From assembly GCA_031254035.1 (NCBI GenBank), contig JAIRVF010000055.1, positions 1 to 64,000 on the forward strand: a DNA stretch of 64,000 nt. The letters run 5' to 3'. The stretch's first letter is position 1. The number at the start of each line of letters is the position of its first letter. Both the position numbers and the translations under genes were made by a program. Shown piece by piece: positions 1 through 8,353 of this stretch. Under the pieces are notes generated by a model. It saw only the letters and a list, made by a program, of their open reading frames with translations. It was not told where the DNA came from and searched no databases. This DNA comes from Paenibacillus sp. (GTDB taxonomy: Bacteria; Bacillota; Bacilli; Paenibacillales; Paenibacillaceae).

Positions 1-199
1 CACGACCGTCCCGCTCCATCATCTCAATGGGCTGTGGTACGTTTTGAACACTATGGAAAACTTCCTGGCTCTTCCGGAACTCTTCTTCCGCCGCTTGCGC
101 CGGAAAACCCTCCCGAAACAATTTCAGCACCCGCTCTGGTCCATGAGCCAAAAGCTCTGCTGTGCGTCCCGCTGCAATGATGCCATGATCTTCGTCCAT
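1..199 (-). CDS. Phosphotransferase (APH/choline kinase-like), N-terminal part only
   Basis: The reading frame starts at ATG (199-197) behind an AGGAGAGG ribosome site and runs off the left edge of the window, so only about 66 residues are visible. The pattern GRTAELLAHG, then VLKLFREGFP, then VPQPIEMMERDGR, fits the nucleotide-binding N-lobe start of aminoglycoside/choline-kinase-type phosphotransferases found widely in Bacillota. The catalytic HxD/DxD motifs would lie outside the window. The substrate cannot be told; calling it an antibiotic-resistance gene would be unjustified. Confidence 0.6.
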   Translation of the reverse strand, partial: MDEDHGIIAAGRTAELLAHGPERVLKLFREGFPAQAAEEEFRKSQEVFHSVQNVPQPIEMMERDGR

Positions 200-380
200 T
201 TCCCTCTCCTTCTTTCGCGCATACCGAATATAATTCAATATAAGCCATTTTAATCGAATCAGGAAAAAACTTGAAGAGGGATTTTCCAAGTCCGTTTTAA
301 ATAATATGCTTGTACGGCTCATCAACAGCAAAACAGACGCTTGAAGCACGTTGGCAATGATAGTAACCCTTTTCCAGCAA

Positions 381-420
381 AAAAAAAGCCCGAATTCACC
401 CAAATTGGGTAACCTCGGGC
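381..420 (-). terminator. Terminator of the sspH unit
   Basis: On the minus strand GCCCGA pairs with TCGGGC, with an inner ACCCAAATTGGGT palindrome, and a long run of T follows. It lies about 30 nt after the sspH stop. Confidence 0.75.
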
Positions 421-450
421 ATTTCGCTATTTTAGTATCGATGCGGGATC

Positions 451-633
451 TCAGCCTTCCTGCAAGCGCTCTACTTTAACGGTATGTGTATTTGTTGGGC
501 GCGATCCAACCTGTACCGTAGCCATACCATTTACTTCATCAACATTTTCAATCCAAACCGGCTGTCCTTCCAGCTTGACTTCTATGGTGCTATTTTTGTC
601 TGTATAAATTTCAAGCGCACGTTTTACATCCAT
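451..633 (-). CDS. sspH: Small acid-soluble spore protein, H type
   Basis: A 60-residue protein beginning MDVKRALEIY, with a central PVWIENVDEVNG segment and a short acidic C-terminus. Size and both blocks match the SspH family of minor small acid-soluble spore proteins, which are made in the forespore and packed into the spore core. The start has a good AAGGAGG site. It lies about 30 nt after the stop of 665-973 and is followed by a strong terminator, so the two genes probably form one unit. This gene is the clearest sign that the organism makes endospores. Confidence 0.85.
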   Translation of the reverse strand: MDVKRALEIYTDKNSTIEVKLEGQPVWIENVDEVNGMATVQVGSRPTNTHTVKVERLQEG

Positions 634-664
634 CAGATGCTCCTCCTTTCAACGATTTTGCGGC

Positions 665-973
665 TTATACGTCCTCGTCATCACGTACTTCCGGGACCAT
701 GCTATCCGTCGTACTGTCGCTGATGAACCCGTTATCCGCCGTGATATTGCCACCGCCAAGCCCCTCGTTCACCATCCGGTCGACATCAAACATATGGCTT
801 TCATAGGATATAACAGACTCCTCCTCGGATGTTGCGTTTTCCCAGTCTACATCATTGCCGTTATTGGTATAGCTGGCATTCTCCATATTGCGGGATGCTT
901 CATGGTACCGCGCCACCTCTGCCGAATCCGAATCTTCAGGCCGGTGCTGTCCTTCTTCCTGGCTTTTACGCAT
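665..973 (-). CDS. Small acidic protein upstream of sspH, unknown function
   Basis: About 102 residues, very hydrophilic and rich in Asp, Glu, Ser and Asn, with no membrane segment and no recognised domain. The start at 973 is preferred over an upstream in-frame start at 994 because a GAGGAGG site sits 7 nt in front of it. It is co-directional with sspH and separated from it by about 30 nt, so a role in the developing spore is plausible but is only inferred from position. Confidence 0.65.
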   Translation of the reverse strand: MRKSQEEGQHRPEDSDSAEVARYHEASRNMENASYTNNGNDVDWENATSEEESVISYESHMFDVDRMVNEGLGGGNITADNGFISDSTTDSMVPEVRDDEDV

Positions 974-1013
974 TCTTGTTGCCTCCTCAAACAAAAAATA
1001 TCTGCACTTCCTC

Positions 1014-1043
1014 TATCATGCCCTGTTCGAAAAAAATGCATGT
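1014..1043 (-). promoter_or_regulatory. Candidate forespore (sigma-G/F type) promoter
   Basis: On the minus strand ACATG (-35 like) is followed by an 18-nt spacer and CATGATA, which fits the sigma-G -10 form CATNHTA. The -10 lies about 40 nt before the start of 665-973. The -35 has one mismatch to GHATR. The position in front of an SASP unit makes it believable. Confidence 0.35.
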
Positions 1044-1174
1044 AATCCGCCGCATAACTTTCATTTCTTCCACTTCCGTTTGTCATAGATTCCGTAAAAA
1101 TAACCCATACTATTAAGAACATCAATCAAGATAAAGTTGGCTGGATTAAGATTAATACAAAGGAGAGGCTGAAT

Positions 1175-2086
1175 ATGCATACCGTTTGGAAAGGGGCCAT
1201 CAGCTTCGGGCTGGTTCATGTGCCCGTCAAAATGTTTTCGGCGACGGAAGATAAGGATATTTCAATGAGGTACGTGCATAAGGAGTGCGGAAGCCCTCTC
1301 TCCTATGTACGTAAATGTCCGGTTTGCGACAAGGAGGTCGAATGGGAGGAAATTTCCAAGGGTTATGAGTATGAAAAGGGGAAATTCGTATTGTTTGAAA
1401 AAGAAGAGCTGGAGCAAATTTCTGAACAGGCGAATAAAAACATCACGATATTAGATTTTGTGGATTTGTCGGAGATCGATCCGATTTACTTTCAAAAAAC
1501 GTATTATCTGGCCCCGGATCAGGCTGGCGGAAACGCTTATCAGTTATTGAAGGAAGCCATGCGCCAAAGCGGAAAAATAGGCATCGCCAAAATTTCCATC
1601 CGCTCCAAAAGCAGTCTGGCCGCTATTCGGGTACTGGAGGAATGCCTCGCCATTGAAACGATGTTTTATCCCGATGAAATCCGTCCCGTAGCCCAAGTGC
1701 CAAATCTTCCGCAAAATGTGACCGTTAACGAAAAAGAACTGGGCATGGCCCAGATGCTGATCGATCAGTTGTCCACTCCGTTTGAACCGGAAAAATTTAC
1801 GGATGATTACCGTGAGCGCCTGCTTCAGCTAATTGAGCATAAGGTGACCGGAGAAGAAATCAAAATCGCACCAGCCAAGCAGGAGACGAATGTCATTGAT
1901 CTCATGGCTGCCCTGCAGGCCAGTATTGAAGCAGCCAAACCTGCGGTTATCACCGATCCTGGCAAACCCAAGAGAACAACCAAGCCGAAGACCAAAACCG
2001 CCACAGCCGACAAACAGGCCGCAGGATCTGAAGGGCCCAAACCGAAACGCCGAAAAACAACCAAGAAAAACGAGACCGTATCCTAA
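1175..2086 (+). CDS. ku: Ku-type DNA end-binding protein of bacterial NHEJ
   Basis: 303 residues, with the typical bacterial Ku opening MHTVWKGAISFGLVHVPVKM and a ring-forming core through about residue 255. Cys38, Cys48 and Cys51 form a CxxC-like cluster. The C-terminal 45 residues are rich in Lys, Pro and Thr, the usual flexible DNA-binding tail. Ku homodimers thread onto broken DNA ends and recruit LigD. An AAAGGAGAGG site precedes the ATG, and the LigD ligase gene begins 22 nt after the stop, so the two are co-transcribed. In sporulating Bacillota this pathway repairs breaks in dormant or germinating spores (established for Bacillus subtilis). Confidence 0.95.
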   Translation: MHTVWKGAISFGLVHVPVKMFSATEDKDISMRYVHKECGSPLSYVRKCPVCDKEVEWEEISKGYEYEKGKFVLFEKEELEQISEQANKNITILDFVDLSEIDPIYFQKTYYLAPDQAGGNAYQLLKEAMRQSGKIGIAKISIRSKSSLAAIRVLEECLAIETMFYPDEIRPVAQVPNLPQNVTVNEKELGMAQMLIDQLSTPFEPEKFTDDYRERLLQLIEHKVTGEEIKIAPAKQETNVIDLMAALQASIEAAKPAVITDPGKPKRTTKPKTKTATADKQAAGSEGPKPKRRKTTKKNETVS

Positions 2087-2107
2087 CCTCTGCAGGGAGG
2101 AAAATGA

Positions 2108-3046
2108 ATGAAACTAAAGCCTGTGAAGCCGTTTGAGCCGATCTTGACCAGCCATCTCCCTTCAGGTGAAAACTGGATTGCCCAGATCAAATGGGATGGC
2201 GTCCATATGCTGGTGTATTACGACGGCGAAGAGACGGAACTGATTAACCGGAAAGGCAATAACCGTACGCGCCAATATCCGGAGCTGTGGGATGTCTCGT
2301 CATACTGCAGAGCTGGGTCGGTGATTTTGGATGGAGAGATCATCGCTCTTGTCAATGGCAGTCCCTCCTTCCATCAAGTGATGAAAAGAGACAGTCTTCG
2401 TTTGGAACGGGAAATCCGTGCGCGGATTCAGCAGATTCCGATTGTATATATGGTTTTTGATATTTTGTATTGCAACGGAGAATGGGTGACAGCCAGACCC
2501 CTTCACGAGCGGCAGGCGCTACTTGATGAGGTACTGATTCCGGGCCCTAATGTGCAGTCGGTGCCAAGTTATCAGGACATCCCCCTGCTCTATAACGTAT
2601 CCAAACAGCATGAGCTTGAAGGGATCGTGGTTAAGGATTTGAACAGCAAGTATGAAGTAAACGGCAAGGACAAACGCTGGCAAAAGCGAAAAAATATCAT
2701 GGACATCAACGCGGTGGTCGGAGGCGTTACGTACCGGGACGGAATTGTGAATGCGCTGCTCCTTGGACTATATGATGAAACAGGTAGACTGAATTATATC
2801 GGACATGCGGGAACAGGAAAGCTGGGTGTATCCGACTGGCGGCGGATTACGAAAGAAGCTAAAGGTATGTTGCAGCCGGACAAGCCGTTTGTAAACAGCC
2901 CGGAACGCGAAAAAGGGGCGGTATGGATCCGCCCCGAATGGGTCGTAAAGGTTCATTTTCTGGAATGGACGCCCGGCGGCACTTTGCGGCAGCCAAGCAT
3001 CCAGGCTTTTGTGGACATTTCCCCTATGGAATGCAGGGTGGATTAG
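2108..3046 (+). CDS. ligD: ATP-dependent DNA ligase (LigD ligase domain as a stand-alone protein)
   Basis: 312 residues. The nucleotidyltransferase core shows the AMP-accepting lysine in KWDG (Lys28), RKGNN near 48-52, DGE at 75-77, FDIL at 117-120, EGIVVKD near 190 and a WQKRKN motif V, followed by an OB-fold domain. The enzyme seals nicks at ends held by Ku. In most bacteria this domain is fused to the polymerase domain; here the polymerase is a separate gene at 4107-5009. The stop codon overlaps the stop of the convergent gene 3043-4002 by four bases. Confidence 0.93.
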   Translation: MKLKPVKPFEPILTSHLPSGENWIAQIKWDGVHMLVYYDGEETELINRKGNNRTRQYPELWDVSSYCRAGSVILDGEIIALVNGSPSFHQVMKRDSLRLEREIRARIQQIPIVYMVFDILYCNGEWVTARPLHERQALLDEVLIPGPNVQSVPSYQDIPLLYNVSKQHELEGIVVKDLNSKYEVNGKDKRWQKRKNIMDINAVVGGVTYRDGIVNALLLGLYDETGRLNYIGHAGTGKLGVSDWRRITKEAKGMLQPDKPFVNSPEREKGAVWIRPEWVVKVHFLEWTPGGTLRQPSIQAFVDISPMECRVD

Positions 3047-4002
3047 TGGGCCGGAATGAGACTTTCAGCAATTTTCACCATGTCCTCTTTTGTTAGCTTG
3101 CTGGTCTCATTATCCAATATGTTGTAATACAGTTGGTTCGTTTCGTCGATCCAACCAATCTTGTTTTGACCACCGAATTCGGGAGATTTGTCCCCGCCCG
3201 CTCTGATATAGAAGGCGTCAACACCATGAATATTAATCTTCTCCGCCACGTCCTGTTCATCCTGAAAAGCCTGCATTAAATATCGCGGTTCCCATTTGCT
3301 GATAGTTACCATCACGGAATCATTCCCTTTGGAGAAGTTAGCATGAGTCATCTCTGCTTCTTTCCATTCCAGCTTTTTGATTAATAAATCTTCTCCGTTT
3401 GCTGAAGTTTTAGCTTGGCGGATGAACTCTTCCGTCAGTTTTTCCATCTCTACTTGCGCCGAATCCTTTTTGATCATTTTAGGCGTCACGTCTCCATAAT
3501 CGAAATGATACCCTTCCGGTAAATGGGGTTGAGTTTTCAAGAGCGGAGCTTGGGTACGCTCCATCAAAGCTTGAAACTCATCGAAGTTGTTGTATGTAGC
3601 CAGTTTATAGATGAATTTCACTCTTTCTACTGGGTCAGCGCTTTTCATAACATCATCATTAATGTAATAAGCTGCATAATCTCCTGGATTGAGCTGATCT
3701 ATGACACGATCATTATACATCATCTCAGTCTCAATGAGTTTTTTTGCATTGTCCGTCTGTTTTACCGTTTCAAGCACCGTTTCGCCTTTATTATTCTGAA
3801 TTTGGATGTACTGCGACGCCGCGTATCCTGTTGCGGAAGCACCCATGATGATGAAAGCAATCATCGCGGCAAGACCAACTCCTGGACGGAAACGCGGCTT
3901 CGAGGCGTGTTGCTTCCAGCCACCAAATTGATAAACGCGCTCCATCACTTTATCCGTTACATCGAAATTTTGAATAACCGTTTCTGCCTGCTTATTGGTC
4001 AT
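3043..4002 (-). CDS. Single-pass membrane protein, unknown function
   Basis: 319 residues: about 40 cytoplasmic N-terminal residues, one membrane segment near 41-61 (GLAAMIAFIIMGASATGYAA), then a large outside domain. The layout resembles anti-sigma-type or DUF4367-like proteins of Paenibacillus, but no sigma gene lies next to it and I do not assign a function. It runs against the repair genes, sits between the ligase and polymerase halves of LigD, and shares overlapping stop codons with the ligase. Confidence 0.7.
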   Translation of the reverse strand: MTNKQAETVIQNFDVTDKVMERVYQFGGWKQHASKPRFRPGVGLAAMIAFIIMGASATGYAASQYIQIQNNKGETVLETVKQTDNAKKLIETEMMYNDRVIDQLNPGDYAAYYINDDVMKSADPVERVKFIYKLATYNNFDEFQALMERTQAPLLKTQPHLPEGYHFDYGDVTPKMIKKDSAQVEMEKLTEEFIRQAKTSANGEDLLIKKLEWKEAEMTHANFSKGNDSVMVTISKWEPRYLMQAFQDEQDVAEKINIHGVDAFYIRAGGDKSPEFGGQNKIGWIDETNQLYYNILDNETSKLTKEDMVKIAESLIPAH

Positions 4003-4106
4003 TTCTGTTAAGCTTTCGTTTTGATCAAATTTTACTTACACCTGTATAACAATCGGGCGTCCCCAAAAGGGACATCTGCCCACAAATTTTTTCAGGAGGT
4101 ATCGAT

Positions 4107-5009
4107 ATGCCGCGAACCGTAAAAGGCTCCATCACAATCGAAGGCTATGAGATTCCCATCACGAATCCGAATAAGCCGCTCTGGCCCGAAATGGGGATAA
4201 CCAAAGCGATGTATCTGCAAAAGCTGGCTGCAATCGCCCCCTATTTGCTGCATTACTGTCAGAATCGGCTACTAACGACGATCCGATATCCACATGGCGT
4301 ACCGGGTGAATTTTTTTATCAAAAAAACGCGCCCGAACCACTGCCTGATTTCGTAAAGACAGCCGAGCAGGACGGCATCCATTATATTTTGCTTAACGGC
4401 TTACCCGAGCTGCTATGGCTTGGCAACCTTGCGGCGCTGGAATTCCATCCTTCGCTCCACTATGCGGGAAACACTCTTCCGTGCGAGTGGATGATCGACC
4501 TGGACCCGTCGCGTAAAGAAGAGCCGCGGATTATGGAGGCCGCTTCCATCGTCGGGAAAGTGCTTCATTCCTTGGGACTGGACTCGGTACCTAAAACATC
4601 GGGAGCCACAGGCATCCAAATTGTCATACCGATCAACCAGGGCATCACCTTCGATGAACTTCGGGTGATCGGGCATTTTGTCGGCCAGTTTGTTACGCAG
4701 AAGCATCCGGATTTGTTCACGCTTGAGCGGTTAAAAAAACACCGCAGCGACAAAATCTACTTTGATTATCTTCAGCATTACCATGGCAAAACCCTTGCGG
4801 CCCCCTATACTCCTCGCGCCAGAACGGGAGCTACAGTATCGACACCGCTTCTTTGGAAAGAGGTGGAAAGTAATGTATCGCCGCTTGATTATCATTTGCT
4901 GAACATTGAAGAGCGGCTGCAAGCCGTCGGGGATTTAATCGCCGCCCTTCCCCCGCAACCGGTCGAGCAGGTCATTCGCCATTTGAACATAAAAAAGCCC
5001 GGGAGATAA
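4107..5009 (+). CDS. ligD: LigD-type primase-polymerase, stand-alone
   Basis: 300 residues of the archaeo-eukaryotic primase-like LigD polymerase family. Catalytic metal ligands are visible in DLDP (Asp131, Asp133), followed by TSGATGIQIVIP around 165-175 and KIYFDYLQ near 240. It fills gaps and adds nucleotides at Ku-bound ends before ligation. At the SGxxGxH position there is Gln171 instead of His; I cannot check whether this is normal for Bacillota homologues. The start follows an AGGAGG site. No 3'-phosphoesterase domain is present in either LigD half. Confidence 0.92.
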   Translation: MPRTVKGSITIEGYEIPITNPNKPLWPEMGITKAMYLQKLAAIAPYLLHYCQNRLLTTIRYPHGVPGEFFYQKNAPEPLPDFVKTAEQDGIHYILLNGLPELLWLGNLAALEFHPSLHYAGNTLPCEWMIDLDPSRKEEPRIMEAASIVGKVLHSLGLDSVPKTSGATGIQIVIPINQGITFDELRVIGHFVGQFVTQKHPDLFTLERLKKHRSDKIYFDYLQHYHGKTLAAPYTPRARTGATVSTPLLWKEVESNVSPLDYHLLNIEERLQAVGDLIAALPPQPVEQVIRHLNIKKPGR

Positions 5010-5021
5010 TCTCCCGGGCTT
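4995..5021. terminator. Bidirectional terminator with a stop codon in its loop
   Basis: A perfect 12-bp stem (AAGCCCGGGAGA / TCTCCCGGGCTT) whose 3-nt loop is the TAA stop of the polymerase gene. Six T follow on the minus strand, so it mainly ends the YitT gene, while also lying at the end of the NHEJ polymerase gene. Confidence 0.8.
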
Positions 5022-5028
5022 ACTACAC

Positions 5029-5952
5029 CTAATGGATGTCTTTTTTCTTAAACCTGCCGCCCTTAACGTCATGGATATTTCCAACCGCAAGAAAAGCATG
5101 CGGATCCCAATTTCCGACAATGGACTTCAATTTGGCTTCCTCAAGGCGGGTAATAACAACGAAAATGACTTTTTTGCTGTCACCGGAGTATGCACCCTCA
5201 CCCTCCAAATAAGTTACGCCGCGTCCGAGACGTTGGGTTAAAGCATCGCCAATCTCTTTGTATTTATCGCTGATGATCCATACCGATTTTGACTGGTCGA
5301 TACCTTCGTTGGTGATATCAATCACTTTAAAAGCAATGAAATAGGCGATGAGCGAGTACATGGCGTTATTCCAGCCAAACATAAAACCTGCGCTGGTGAG
5401 AATAAACACGTTGATGAACATGATGATCTCGCCAACGGAAAACGGAGTTTTCTTATTAATCAGAATGGCAACGATTTCACTACCGTCTGTGGAACCTCCT
5501 GCTCGGATCACCAAGCCGACGCCTGCTCCCAAAATAACTCCTCCAAAAATCGCAGCAAGCAGCGGCTCGAAGGTAATCGGTTGGATAGGCTCAAGCAGCG
5601 CCGTACCGATCGACATAACAATGACGGCTGCAAGTGTTGAAAATGCAAAGGTTTTGCCAATTTGCTTATATCCGAGAAACAAGAAAGGAAGATTTAATAC
5701 AGTCAGAAAAATACCGAGCGGTAAATGAAAGTAGTGGGCTAACATAATAGATATACCGGTTATTCCGCCATCAATAATACTGTTGTTCACCAGAAAAATT
5801 TCCAACGCGACAGCGACCATCCCTGCTCCAATCAGCATGACGATGATGCGTGAACAAATTTTGAGTTTAGAAGTCGGTGTGTTTAGCTGTTGCTGCGTGC
5901 CATGCGGAACATTGGTACGGTTTGTGGTTTGGATATTAGGTGTTTCTGCCAT
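5029..5952 (-). CDS. YitT family membrane protein
   Basis: 307 residues. About 30 polar N-terminal residues come before five to six membrane segments (around 33-215) of the YitT/DUF161 type, including the family signature GGITGISIMLAHYF and the GGSTDGSEIVA segment. A soluble DUF2179 domain follows from about 225. The family is widespread in Bacillota; its transport substrate is unknown. The gene ends at the strong hairpin 4995-5021. Confidence 0.85.
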   Translation of the reverse strand: MAETPNIQTTNRTNVPHGTQQQLNTPTSKLKICSRIIVMLIGAGMVAVALEIFLVNNSIIDGGITGISIMLAHYFHLPLGIFLTVLNLPFLFLGYKQIGKTFAFSTLAAVIVMSIGTALLEPIQPITFEPLLAAIFGGVILGAGVGLVIRAGGSTDGSEIVAILINKKTPFSVGEIIMFINVFILTSAGFMFGWNNAMYSLIAYFIAFKVIDITNEGIDQSKSVWIISDKYKEIGDALTQRLGRGVTYLEGEGAYSGDSKKVIFVVITRLEEAKLKSIVGNWDPHAFLAVGNIHDVKGGRFKKKDIH

Positions 5953-6084
5953 CGAATCCCCCCGATTCTTATCTAGATTATAGAAAAAGATTGGTTCTGT
6001 AATCGAAAAAAGACTTCAGTTAATGCGGTCTGGCTTCGAAGAATGTGCATCGATGCTCAATCCTTCTTCATGACTAATATCGTC

Positions 6085-6215
6085 ATTAGTGCATGATATA
6101 TGAAGAGAAGTAGCGAAGTGGACGGAATCGTTCTGGAGAAGCTAAAGGCTTTTTGAAAAAAAGCTACTTCGGAAGCATATGCTTCGTCTCCCAATTTTTA
6201 TAATATCAAGAACAA
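6085..6215 (-). repeat. Dispersed repeat family A, copy 1 (inverted, partial)
   Basis: Read on the minus strand this contains GGGAGACGAAGCATATGCTT, then a Lys-codon-like A/T palindrome, then ACGATTCCGTCCACTTCGCT and ATGCACTAATGA, in the same order as copies 3 and 4 near 44.7 and 47.0 kb. The end block GCACTA is kept. The other end cannot be aligned. No reading frame. It fills most of the 370-bp gap between YitT and YnfA. Confidence 0.65.
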
Positions 6216-6325
6216 TTTTAGTAATGAGGAAAGGCAAGGTACATAGATTGCACATCGATAATTGTTCTTATTTATTATATCATAGTTTTTGACTAAGTAT
6301 TAACGACAATGGGAGATATTCTATC

Positions 6326-6649
6326 ATGAGAGCCTTATTTTTATTTGTGGCTGCCGGGTTGGCAGAGATTGGCGGGGGTTACCTCGTATGGCTTTGGATC
6401 AAGGAATCCAAGCCTTGGTGGTACGGGCTGATTGGGGCCGTAGTGCTGATTCTGTACGGCATTATTCCCACGCTGCAGCATTATCCCTCCTTTGGGCGCG
6501 TTTACGCCGCATATGGGGGTGTTTTTATCGTGCTTGCCCTGTTGTGGGGATGGGGAATCGACAAAAACACCCCTGACCTCTATGACTGGATCGGTGCGGC
6601 GCTTTGTCTGGCAGGGGTTTCCGTCATTCTGTTAGCTCCCCGTCCCTGA
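6326..6649 (+). CDS. ynfA: YnfA/UPF0060 small membrane protein
   Basis: 107 residues with four membrane segments, the usual length and topology for UPF0060. Recognisable blocks are AAGLAEIGGGYLVWLW at the start, YGIIPTLQ in the middle and AYGGVFIVLALLWGW before the last segment. The family resembles small multidrug transporters; a role in efflux has been suggested for some members but is not established. The preceding gap holds a family A repeat. Confidence 0.9.
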   Translation: MRALFLFVAAGLAEIGGGYLVWLWIKESKPWWYGLIGAVVLILYGIIPTLQHYPSFGRVYAAYGGVFIVLALLWGWGIDKNTPDLYDWIGAALCLAGVSVILLAPRP

Positions 6650-6675
6650 GGATGGGGATGTACCGCAGGCTGCGC

Positions 6676-8106
6676 CTACAAAAGCGGTGACAACATGCGG
6701 CAAAGCATCTCGACTTTTTTGTGTAAAAAAGGTCTGTTCTGAAACTCCTGTTTCGTTATCTCCCGGCTCACAAGCATGTCCTTTTCAAAATCATCCGTAA
6801 GCCGGTCAATCGCTGGCTGCTCGAAAAGCACGGCCGTCAGCTCGAAGTTGCAAAAAAAACTGCGCATATCCATATTGGCGCTGCCGACCGAAGCCAGCAA
6901 ATGATCCACTATCAATACTTTTGCATGGATAAACCCCTTCTGGTACTGATAAAACCGGACACCGGCCAGAAGCAGTTCTTCCACGTAAGAAAGCGAAGCT
7001 AGTAGCACCAACCTCGAGTCGGCTTTACACGGAATAATGATCCTCACATCCACCCCGCTGACGGCGGCGGTTTTCAGCCCTTCGTAAATTCCCGGGTCTG
7101 GAATAAAATACGGCGACGTGATCCAGATCCTTTTTTTCGCGAGCGATATCGCCGTAAAACATAACTCTTGAATCGCACTCCAGTCTTGGTCCGGGCCGCT
7201 GCTGATAATCTGAACTTGCTCATCAGCCTCACATTGATGCTCAGGAAATAGCGCAGGATCAACGATCTTTTCCCCCGAAGCCATCTGCCAGTCGTTCAGA
7301 AACGCACTTTGCAGAAAATAAACAGCATCCCCTTCAATCTCCAGATGCGTGTCCCGCCAGTAACCCATTTTAGGATATTGGCCAAGGTAATCATCCCCGA
7401 CGTTAATTCCGCCAACATACCCTTTCACCCCGTCTACCACAATAATCTTGCGATGGTTCCGGTAATTGATCCGGCGGTCGATAAAAGCCAACAGCGGCGG
7501 CAAAAAGAAATAGAATTCGACGCCGGCTTCCTTCAGCTTGTTAATGAACACTTTTTTCAACGGATAGCTTCCAAGACCGTCGCACACAAACCGTATCTTC
7601 ACGCCTTCCTTAGCCTTGCGGATCATGATCTCCTGAAACTGGGTCCCGATGACATCATGCCTAAAAATATAAAATTCGATATGTATATGCTCCTTGGCAG
7701 CCTCCATCGCCTTCAACATCGCGCCAAACGCCTCTTCGCCGTCTGTCAGCACCCGGCTGGCATTGCGACCTGTGATCGGGCTTTCCGAGACATGGGACAA
7801 TAGATTGAACAGCCGCTCCTGATGCTCAAATTCAGGATTATGCATCCCCCCGATTTCCTTAACCGCCGTCACCCGGCTCCACAAGATGGAACGAATTTGA
7901 CGGAAAAGCCCCGTACCCCGGGCACGGATCTGCTTGCGCGCCTTATAGTCTTGGGCCACAAAATAATAAACGACAAACCCGATGATCGGACAGCAGAAAA
8001 GAATAAACAACCATGCGATCGTTTTGGAGGGGTTGTGGAACTCCAGCAGCAAAATCGTTGCGATCTGAATAATAAAAATAATGAGCGCGGACAGCAGCCA
8101 CACCAT
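6676..8106 (-). CDS. cls: Cardiolipin synthase
   Basis: 476 residues: two N-terminal membrane segments followed by two phospholipase-D domains, each with an HKD motif (NHRKIIVVD in the middle, IHAKVLIVD in the second half). It condenses two phosphatidylglycerols into cardiolipin and glycerol at the membrane. Length and architecture match bacterial ClsA-type enzymes. It is convergent with YnfA and appears to be a single-gene unit. Confidence 0.93.
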   Translation of the reverse strand: MVWLLSALIIFIIQIATILLLEFHNPSKTIAWLFILFCCPIIGFVVYYFVAQDYKARKQIRARGTGLFRQIRSILWSRVTAVKEIGGMHNPEFEHQERLFNLLSHVSESPITGRNASRVLTDGEEAFGAMLKAMEAAKEHIHIEFYIFRHDVIGTQFQEIMIRKAKEGVKIRFVCDGLGSYPLKKVFINKLKEAGVEFYFFLPPLLAFIDRRINYRNHRKIIVVDGVKGYVGGINVGDDYLGQYPKMGYWRDTHLEIEGDAVYFLQSAFLNDWQMASGEKIVDPALFPEHQCEADEQVQIISSGPDQDWSAIQELCFTAISLAKKRIWITSPYFIPDPGIYEGLKTAAVSGVDVRIIIPCKADSRLVLLASLSYVEELLLAGVRFYQYQKGFIHAKVLIVDHLLASVGSANMDMRSFFCNFELTAVLFEQPAIDRLTDDFEKDMLVSREITKQEFQNRPFLHKKVEMLCRMLSPLL

Positions 8107-8288
8107 AAGGCAGCCTCCTTCCCAAGAAATAGCGTCATCACCGGGTTACCTATCCATGATTGACCAAATCAAGCCTTCTTTATTCAAGTACTACCGCCTC
8201 ATCATGGGGCAGTAACTGGCGTATAAAGGTAACATTTTAGACATGTTCCGAGCGTTCATCGAATACATAGATTATAAGACAAGTATAT

Positions 8289-8326
8289 AAGTGCGTGATC
8301 AAAAGCGGACTTTTTGAACAACCTCT
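8289..8326 (+). repeat. Dispersed repeat family B, remnant (one end)
   Basis: GTGCGTGATCAAAAGCGGAC followed by TTTTTGAACAACC is the same as the right end of copy 2 at 28.5 kb. The middle of the element is missing. It sits about 30 nt upstream of the M23 peptidase gene, so it may overlap its promoter region. Confidence 0.7.
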
Positions 8327-8353
8327 ATAACAATGCTATAGAAAGGAGCTGCC

